Below, in pieces: positions 55,601-64,000 of a DNA stretch of 64,000 bases (positions are counted from its first letter, which is position 1; each line of letters opens with the position of its first letter). Origin of the DNA: Prostheceraeus crozeri. Taxonomy: Eukaryota > Platyhelminthes > Polycladida > Euryleptidae. The stretch covers positions 7,501 to 71,500 of the forward strand of contig CAJQUW010001436.1 in assembly GCA_907163375.1 (NCBI GenBank), given 5' to 3'. The position numbers and the translations under genes were made by a program. The notes beneath the pieces were generated by a model, which did no database searches, had not been told where the DNA came from, and was given only the letters and a program-made list of their open reading frames with translations.

Positions 55601-58600
55601 CTTGGCACTCTTTCTTCCCTCTTATCTCTCACTTCTTACTCGTTCTTTCTTCATCGTCACTTTTCATTTACTCGGCTCTCATCACAACTATCACATTTCT
55701 TTATACCACCCCTCTGTTCCTTCTGTCTCTCCCTCCTTCACTCAAAACGTTACGGTCCCCCGTTCCTCTTTCTCTTCCTTCTTCTCTTCTTACGTCTTCC
55801 GGGTCTGGGGGGGGGGAGGGATGCGTGGGTATGCTCCTTCCTCTTTTCTCATTTCTCAACGCTTTATTCGCTCTCTCCTCTTTCTCCTTCAGCTCCTTCG
55901 GGATCTTCTTTCTTACTTCTTACTTTCCATTCTACCACTCACACTCCTCTACGGCTTCTCTCTTGCCTTCTTCGCTCTTCACTCTTGGGGAGTGGGCGGA
56001 CCGGGGTGGGGGGGGGGGGAGGAGGAGGGGGGGGGGGGGGGGGGCATCCTTTCTCCCATGTACCATCTCTCATTCTTCCTCCAATACTTCTCTCTGTCTC
56101 TCTCTACTTGAGCTCCGTTCTGAGTCTTCACTCTCTTATACTTCAGACACTGTCGTCTGTCTGTACGACTCTCCATCTACAGTCGACTTCTTTCTTCCTA
56201 CTGCGCCACTTCTTTCCGTCTTCTACTTTCCTCTACCATCTCATCAACTTCTCAACAACCAAACTTCTCTCTCTCTTCTCTTACTTTAGCTATTCCCATC
56301 TCAATCTCGAGCTACGAACCACGTTTCTTATAGACTCTACTCTACCGACGTTCTCTTCTCTCTTCTCTCGTAATTCTCATCTCACTTCTCTCCGTCGCTT
56401 CTCTCTCTCTTCTACCTTCCCCCGCGTCTTCTCGCGATCTCCCTTCTCTTCATTACTTCGTCAACTACTCTCAGACTACTTACTCTCTCGTCACGCTCGT
56501 CCATTTCATCTCCACTTCTTGCTTCATCTCTTCTTCTTTCTCTTCTTCCTCCATCTCTTCTTACTTCCCCGTCCTGTCGCTTCTCTCAAACGTCGACAGC
56601 TTTCTCAAGTCTTCATCTTTACCCTCATCTTCTACGTTCTCCTCCTAGACTACCTCGTCTTCTTTTCTCTCCTCTCTCAGCTATTCTATCGTTCTGCAAC
56701 ACGCTTCTCCCACGTCCGCGTTCCATTGCTTCTTCTCATCTCTCATCTGCTTATCCTTTCTCACATTCTCAATCTTCTGTCGTCGTCTTCATCGTCTTCT
56801 TACGTTGAGGTTTGTTTTATTCTTCATAGCGCTCTTTTCACTGTCTCTTACTTCATCACTTGCTCACTCTCTTCTTCTTTCTTCTCTTCTTACATCCTTC
56901 TATCTGCTTCTATCCCTTCGCTCTACGTATTCTCTCCTCCGAATCACTCGTTCCTTACTATCACTGGCTTTCTTTACTTCTTCTTCTTTCTTACTCTCTC
57001 CTACTCACGCTTGCTCTCAGCAGCTTCCTCCTCTATCTCCTTCAATCTCTACTCAATCTACATTCTCTTACCTATCTCTAACTCCACGCTCTCAACTCTC
57101 CTTGTTCTCCTCATTCTTCAACTTCTATTCTCCTGCTTCTCGGTCCTTATCCTCATCACGTCTTCGTCGTCGGGGAGGCTCGTCATCTTTAAGCTCTCAT
57201 CTGATCTTCTTTCGCTTGCACACTCTCTTTTCCTTAGCTCTCTGCGTCTTCTCTCTCGATCTGCTTCCGTATCCTTACTCCCATCTACCTAGCTTATCCC
57301 TCATTCTCACCCTCACATTACTACTTCTCCTTCGCACTCATACTTCTTCTATGCCTACTTCTGCTTTCTCTTCATTCTCCCCTCTCTCTCCGTTCCTATG
57401 ACTTCCTTCTTACTATCTTCTCTAATCATTCTCTCTCTTCACATCTGTCTTCACTTCTTTCTCTCTGCTCTTTCATGCTTCTCGTCTCTTCTCCCTACTC
57501 GGGGTCAGTGCTTTGCTCTGGGGGCAGCGAGGGGAGTGCGGGGGGGGGGGAGGGGGGGGGTCTTCTTCTTTGTGTCTCTTTCTCATTCCCAGGCTTTCTC
57601 CACTTTTCTTACGCTCCCTGCTTCTTCTACCTCATTATTCTCATTTCTTACCTGGACCTCATGCTCTTCTAAACGTCGACTCCATTCTTCTTTGCTGCTC
57701 CCTTCTTCTCTTCACGGAACTTTCTCTTCTTTCCAATCTTCACTACTATTCGCGGGGAAACTCTCTCCAAACTTCTACTTTGCTTCTTCTCTCTTCTTCG
57801 TCTTTCCCTCTTACCCATCCTATTCGTCCTCCTCTCTCCTTTTCCTTCTTCCTCCGACTCTATTCGTCACCTCAATGCGTAATCGCTTCTTACCTTCCGT
57901 CCTCCTATCTTCATGCTATTCTCTCTCGTGTTCTTACTTCCCATCTCCAACCCTCTCTCTACAGTCTCTGCATTCCCTCCTCTCTTCGTCAGAACTCGCT
58001 CTTCCTACTTCATTCTTCTCTCTTACACCAACAACTGGCACTACTCCTTCTTCCATTCTACTTCTCTACTACTACTCCTTCCTTCCGCCCACTCTATCGT
58101 CAGTGTTCTTCTACTTCCTCTCTTCTTTCTTCGAATTTCACACTGCGCTGTTCTTATTAGCTCGTCATCTCGGTCTCTTTACTCCCCGCTCTAGCTTCTC
58201 AATCCGGCTTTAATCACCTACCTTCTATTTTACACCCTTCTAACTTCCGTCTCGACTTCGTTCCCCTATCGTTCCTTCTCTAATTCTTCATTACGGCTTC
58301 TTCTTCTTACTCGCATCTTACGTAGCTTCGCCTTGCTTCTTCTTCTTCACTTCGATGGTCTTGTCTCACCTCGTCTTCTCATCCTACCTCATGCTCCTTG
58401 CGACCTCCCTTCTACAACATGCTTTCTCTACGCTTCCTAACTCCCTCATCCCTCTTCTGTCGGGGGGTCTCGGATTTTCACGCTCTCTGTTCGCCACTTC
58501 CTCCAGCTTCTTCTTCTTCTCACCTTTCTTCTCGTCTTTCCTAACGGTCCCCAGCTTCGGTTTCTCAATTCTCGCGTCTTACTCTTACGGCCGATCCTGC

Positions 58601-60966
58601 GATACATCATCTTCTTTCATCCCCCCTTCCACTCTCATTCTCCGTCTCCTCCCAAGCTGCCTCCTTGCTCTCTCCGTCATTCCTTTAGTCTGTACGTCTC
58701 TCCCATCTTTCCCTTCCTTTCTCGCTTCTCTCTGTACCTTCTCTGCAGACTCGCTCTACTTCTCCTCCTCGCTTCACTTCGTTCTACAGCCACTCTTCTA
58801 TCTCTCTTCTGCTCTCACTTCATCTAATCTACCTTTCTTCTGTAAACTCGCTTCTTAACTCTCCCCTTCGTTCACTTACCCGTAATCTCCTTCCTCCAAA
58901 CTAGTCTCTCCACCAACCACCTCCGACTCTGCTTTCTCTCAGACTCTGCATCTTCATCTTCGCTCCTTCGTTCGCTCTCTACTCCTACCTAGCAATGCTC
59001 TCGACTCTGTGTAACTAACTTTTCTCAATCTCGACTCCATAGCCGCTCCCTCATCCCCTATGACTCCGCCTCCCTGAACCAGACGCAAACCCAGAATGGC
59101 GACACAACAGCACATGACGACAGTTTCCGGCACGATCACTTGGCTGACCAGGCCGGCCCCGCTCTTTGGAGTTTTGAATCTGGTTTTGCGCGTTCCTATG
59201 ATCCAACAATCTCAGGTTACAAGCCACATCACGTGTCTGTCCCTAGTAGCGCAGTCGCAAAGACTATGGTCCCGTCTGTCTCAGCTCAGGAATCTGTTCC
59301 GGCTTTTCAGGGTTTTACATACATGGCAAGTCGATCTTCTCATGCGCCCCATCATGCGCTAACACCAAACGAAGTAAAACCAACTGCTCAATCAATTCAT
59401 TACGGATTTCAACATAATGATGGCCTTATTTAAAGTAATGCATCGTCCAGGACATTTTGTTCCTCAGGACCGTTGTTAATACGATCTAAGGCTGATGGAG
59501 GTGTCCGCCTCATCCTGGGTAAACTATAAACACCTAACTCCTGTTGCTACAGGTACACACCTCAATCCTGCCTCCTTTCCATCGCGAAAACGGCTGGGCT
59601 TTTTTTTCTTTTTAATTCTTTGTTTGGCGAGTCCAGGCTTATGGGGGTTATCCGCGTGGACACTCCGTAACGTCCTTTCATAGCCTTTTCTCTTATTCCG
59701 ATAAGCTCGTTTTTTACAGCACTTTTGGCTCATGACGGGAAGTTTTTACGAGTGCTACGGCGGACTGCCATGGGCCCTGGGCGCCGTCACCGGCTTTTAT
59801 ACATATTGCCTACAATGGTTGCTTAAGGAGTCCTCGCACCGCGTCTTCGTCCACAACGGGCATTGTGTTTGGTGTGTCCCTGACCTAGACATTGTGTATT
59901 TTTGCAAACCGGAAAACATATTGCGCAGCATCCCTCCGAGCTCAACCTTCTACACAGATTACGAAAGACTATTGCAGACTCAAGGTGAATCGTTCTAAGA
60001 ATCTCAATTACGTCCTTCTAAAGTCATGTGATTATCTTGGCCAGACCTACGATCTGTCGGGAACCCGTAAGGACGGCCTTGCACAAGAATGAAACATGTC
60101 GAAAATTCTCCGAGCTTCTTTAGACAACTGATCAAGAACCCGGACGACAAAACACCTCCAAAGGGGTTAGTTTGGCTTTTCTACTTTATTGCTGGAGCAG
60201 CCGGGGGCTTACGCGCCATGGTTACGCTGGTCGGCTCGGCTCCATCCTACAGCATCCTGCATCGATATCTGGACAAAAGCTTGTCAGGCAACCGGTTTAT
60301 ACTCCCTTAGACGGGTGTCCCCCAGACGTTGTTCGTGGATGCCACATCCAACAACTTGCGCCAGGTTCTGCAGAGGCTCCCGATGCTGGGTTGTGGGGCA
60401 GCATCCCCGAATCGCATCGTTTCGTTTCACTCCGAAACCATGGCCCGATTTTGCGGTGCTGCTCGTGTCAGCCAAACCTGGAGACATTATGCTACGGATG
60501 GCCTTGGACTTTTAGCGTGCAGCACGAGCGATGGCATCCTTCCTGCTTTTTTTTTTCCCGGCAAAAGCTGTCCCTACTAAAGAGTAATGGCTACCGTTTA
60601 GTTTACGTGGCCAACACATCTGAATCGGGCGTAGATGGGCCATGCTCGCTGGACAGATCAAACATTTCAAAAATACTTACACTTAAACTCAGAGACTTTT
60701 ACGACGGGTTTTTATTAACCAACACCAAACCAACGCTTCGCAATCAGCCTATAAACGACATACTCTTGTTTTTTTCTTCAATTCGTAGTGCCGTCACTTT
60801 TTGCTAAAATCAGAGTGATAAGTATAACTTTTATGAAGGGTCTTTCGGTTGCGATAGCGGGTGAAAATTGGTGAGTGGAGGTCATTGTACTATATTTCTT
60901 GTTAATCGCAACCGTTTTCTGTGGCTCGTCCTGATGCCCGTGTTTATGTGTAAACTTTGTTTGAGA
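52658..60966 (+). mobile_element. RT-RNase H tandem element, unit 3, split by a pyrimidine-rich insert
   Basis: The left part (52658-53583) covers the core-like region, and the right part (about 59058-60966) covers the linker, RT, RNase H and 3' region. Between them lie about 5.5 kb of pyrimidine-rich sequence. The copy is heavily broken, with dozens of small differences from units 1 and 2, most of them extra bases. It is treated as a fossil. The pattern may reflect sequencing error rather than age. Confidence 0.65.
53584..59057. repeat. 5.5-kb pyrimidine-rich low-complexity tract
   Basis: Strand composition is overwhelmingly C and T in CTT/TCT/CTC-like words with scattered A and G. It is interrupted by pure G islands near 54118-54130, 55807-55818, 56002-56043, 57541-57560 and 58459-58464. 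It starts within the unit's own short run CAGCTTCTCTCCACCT and resumes the unit exactly at CCTATGACTCCGCC, with no flanking target duplication. The other units have no insert at this point. Long Ser/Leu/Phe open stretches in three frames are a by-product of the lack of purines and are not genes. Confidence 0.85.
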
Positions 60967-63737
60967 AATAAAGGGAAAAAAAAAAAAGGGCCATTAATAT
61001 TCCGCGTCCTGGAGCGCTTTCCTTTCGTTTCATTTTCTCCAACCAATCGGCTCTCCAAAGACCTTCGCATGTCGGCCAACGGTTTCGACACTTCTGATCC
61101 TGCATCCTTTCAGCAATCTCCTCAAGCCGCGCAGCACAGACTACCACGGTTGCGCAGGACAGCATTTCCATACCCGGGACACAAGCCATCTCACGGCTTA
61201 TTCATCCGCCTCGATGCGAATCGCCCGACAAACTGGTTTCAGCTCTCCCTCAACCGGATGGAAATCCAACGAGTTCCGTCATCGCCGCCGTCGAGGCACT
61301 ACTCCGCAAAGGTTGGGACAGACTTCTCATTGGGAATGGCAACCGGACCAGTACGCCTTCTCAATCTGATTCCGATCTGGAATCCTTATGGCACGGCCCG
61401 AAAACCGACACGAGGCCGCCACACTCAAGAGGAATCCTGGCAGCAACGGACCTTAAACGCAGCTCACGGCAAGAGGACACAGCAGCGGCTCGAACTCCTC
61501 CATATCGCAGGCAAGTTCGGTTGGGCCTACGCCGCTTCCCTTGGAGCAGTTCGAACCGCGGAATCATTGGGACTCACCAGTACAACCACCGGAATTTAAG
61601 GGTCGGTCGATCTGGACGCAACTTCCAGCCATCGGGTTCCCATTCAAACAGACGTGGACATCGTGGTGGTCGATCCCGAAGGGGGACGCAGTCGAGGACA
61701 AGGCTTCACACAAGAGGTGGACAGGAAATTCAAGTAATGTTCCGGGAGGTGAGTCTGAGAATTTCGACCTTCGACTTATGGTTGGATGAGGCGTTACAGT
61801 TTATTGACCAAGACGCAGCACGCTACTATGATCAGTCATTACGAACTTCTCCGATTCTCCCGTTTCATGACTCTGGATCCTCAGTTGTTCCAGCTTCTCT
61901 CCACCTATGACACCGCCTTCCTGAACAGACGGTGAAAACCCAGATGGCGATCAGCAACAGCAACATGACGCAGTTCCGGACGACACTTTCTGACCAGGCC
62001 GGCCGCTCTTTGAGTTTGAATCCGGAGTTGCGCGTTCCAATGTCCAGACATTCTCAGGAGTACAAGCACATTCCACTTTCAGTCCCAGTAGCGCAGTCGC
62101 AAGACCATGGTCCCTTCTGTCGTCAGCTCAGTTCCGGAATCGTTCGGGTTTACATATACATGGCAAGTCGTCTCTCATGCGCCCCACATGCGCTACACAA
62201 ACGAAAAGAAACTCAACTGCTCAATTCAAATCATTACGGCTATCGACAATAACAATGGATGGCCTTATTCAAAGTAAGCATCGGTCCCAGGACCCTTTTG
62301 TTCTCGGCCGTTTTTTAATACCTAAGGCAGATGGAGGTGTCCGCTTCCTGGTAAAACTATAAACACTTCTTAACTCATTGGTTCTACAGGTAAGACACCT
62401 CAATCTGCCTCCTTTCCACGCGAAAACGGCTGCTTTTGTTTGGCGTCCAGGCTTCTTTCACTATGTGGGTATCGCGTGGGACCTCCGTACGCCTTTCATA
62501 AGCCTTTCTCTTATAATCGAAAATATCGTTTTTTAAAGCCACTTTTGGCTATTTGACGGGAAGTTTTACGAGTTCACGGCACGGGTGATTATTTGCCCAT
62601 ATAGCCTGGCGCACTGTCAACCCTTCTTTTCCGACAATTGTGTGCTTAATGAAGTCCTCGGGCACCGCTTCGTCGTCACAACGCAATTGTTTGGTGTCAC
62701 CTGGATGACATTGTGATTTTTTGCACAAGCCGGAAACATATTGGATCTCCGAGCCCTCAACTTCTACACAGATTACAAAGCTATTGGACTCAAGGGTGAA
62801 ATCGTAAGAAATCTCAATTAACGTCCTTTCTAAAGTCATTGATTATCTTGGCCAGACCTACGATCGTTCGGGACCCGGACGAGGCCCTTGCACAGAAACA
62901 TGTCGAAATTTCTCCCGAGCCTTTCTTTAGACAACTGATCAAGAACCCGGACGACAAACTCTCAAAGGTTATTTGGCTTTTCTACTTTATGGCTGTAGCG
63001 CCGGACTTACGCCATGTACGCTGGTCGGCATACCGCAGCTCCTCCTTCAGCATCGCATCTACTGGACAAAGCTTGTCGGCAACCGGTTATACTCCCTTGG
63101 AGGGTGTCCCAGACTTGGTTCGTCGGATGCTGCACACCAACAAAACTTGCGCCATTTTTGCAGGGCCTCCGATGCATGGGTTTGGCAGCATCCGGAACGC
63201 ATCAGGGTTTCACTCCGACAAACATGGCGTTTTGCTAGGCTGCTCGTGTGCAGCAAACATCGGAGACATTAATTATGGCCTATCTGATGTCCTAGGACTT
63301 TTATCGTGAGACAAAAGCGATCATCCTTCCTGCTCCCGGCAAAGCTGTCCTACTAAAGAAAGGCCCTCCGTTTAGGTTTTACGTTCCATTCAACACATCT
63401 GAATTCGGCGGATGGGCCATCTCGTGGACAGGCAGCAACACTTCAAAATACTTACACTCTACCTCGAGCTTTTACGGGACGGTTTTATTAACCAACACAA
63501 GACCAACGCTTCGCTCAGCCTAAAACGACATACTCTTGTTTTTTCTTCATTCTAGTGACGTCACTTTTGCTAAAAACATCGAGTGATAAGTATAACTTTT
63601 ATGAAAGTCTCTTCGGGTGCGATAGGGTTAAAATTGTAGTGGAGGTCATTGTCGTATTCTTGTAATCGCAACCGTACCCACACACTTTCTCTGTGGCTCG
63701 TCCTGATGCCGTGTTTATTGTAAATCTTTGTTTGAGA
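60967..63737 (+). mobile_element. RT-RNase H tandem element, unit 4
   Basis: Same order of parts as unit 2: core-like region about 61.2-61.75 kb, linker to 62.0 kb, RT about 62.2-62.9 kb, RNase H about 63.1-63.45 kb and 3' region with TGACGTCA (63556-63563). There is no pyrimidine insert. It is broken by dozens of small differences spread evenly, mostly added bases, which makes it 2.77 kb instead of 2.6 kb. Treated as a fossil copy. Confidence 0.65.
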
Positions 63738-64000
63738 AATAAAGGGAAGGCCCTTAATTCCGCGTCCTGGAGCGCTTTCCTTCTCCGTTTCATTTTCTCC
63801 AACCAATCGGCACTCCAAGACCTTCGGTGTGCGGCAACGGGCTTTTTCGGAAAAACATAGGTTTTATTTTCTGATACCTGCATCCTTTCCGCAAGTCTCT
63901 CTCCAAGCCGCTCAGCCACAGACTACCACGGTTGCGCAGAGAAGCCATTTCCTACTGCAAAGGACACAAGCCATCTCACGGCTTATTCATCCGCCTCGGA
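63738..64000 (+). mobile_element. RT-RNase H tandem element, unit 5 (start only)
   Basis: The 5' region of another unit runs off the window. The array therefore continues beyond 64 kb. Small differences of the same kind as in units 3 and 4 are present. Confidence 0.6.

Noticed and set aside
53569-58858. Very long open stretches (up to about 600 codons) in several frames of the pyrimidine-rich tract
   Set aside because: Stop codons need purines, so a C/T-rich strand is open in all frames. The products are Ser/Leu/Phe strings without domains.

Overview
The window looks like a piece of an AT-rich animal genome, most likely a marine invertebrate. Introns with GT..AG borders, a TRPC-type channel gene, Penelope-like elements, piggyBac, hAT, Tc1/mariner, pogo and Merlin DNA transposons, and scattered TAGGCCTA words all point that way. 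I cannot place it to phylum from sequence alone. No rRNA gene, no intact tRNA gene and no CRISPR array was seen.

Layout. 0.4-3.2 kb: a piggyBac transposon with matching 31-bp ends, a spliced N-terminus and two breaks. 4.3-13.0 kb: a segmental duplication carrying the last exons of an unrecognised host gene (minus strand), one copy decayed and one still in frame. Between the copies lie an intact DUF4817-type DDE transposase (6.8-7.8 kb), the GIY-YIG tail of a canonical Penelope element (8.1-8.5 kb) and a 557-bp MITE (9.5-10.1 kb). 13.4-14.3 kb: a foldback element holding a near loop-less perfect hairpin. 15.2-17.5 kb: duplicated internally deleted Tc1-like elements. 17.7-18.1 kb: a hAT tail fragment. 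20.8 kb: a tRNA-derived SINE. 21.9-25.9 kb: a multi-exon hAT transposase-like gene with a coiled-coil tail. 26.2-26.5 kb: two hairpin repeats. 31.4-34.3 kb: a Penelope-like element with its GIY-YIG domain at the N-terminus, i.e. of the Naiad type. 37.3-37.9 kb: a cluster of palindromic ATTAATT words. 39.0-39.4 kb: a Merlin/ISXO2-like exon. 44.2 kb: a pogo-type MITE. 45.0-47.1 kb: the one clear host gene, a single-exon TRPC-like cation channel on the minus strand. 48.2-48.6 kb: a hAT/ZBED fragment cut off by the next feature.

48.6-64.0 kb is the most unusual part. A unit of about 2.6 kb, carrying a small core-like ORF with an Arg/Gly-rich tail overlapped by a reverse transcriptase-RNase H frame, is repeated head to tail without LTRs, protease, integrase or recombinase. 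Its RNase H has a DATP motif and an ADGPSRG-like end that recall hepadnaviruses more than DIRS or Ty3 elements. All copies are treated here as fossils. One copy is split by about 5.5 kb of pyrimidine-rich low-complexity sequence that starts exactly at a short native pyrimidine run. From about 52.2 kb onward the copies carry many small, mostly insertion-type differences, a pattern that suggests unpolished long-read sequence. The end of the window should therefore be read with caution.
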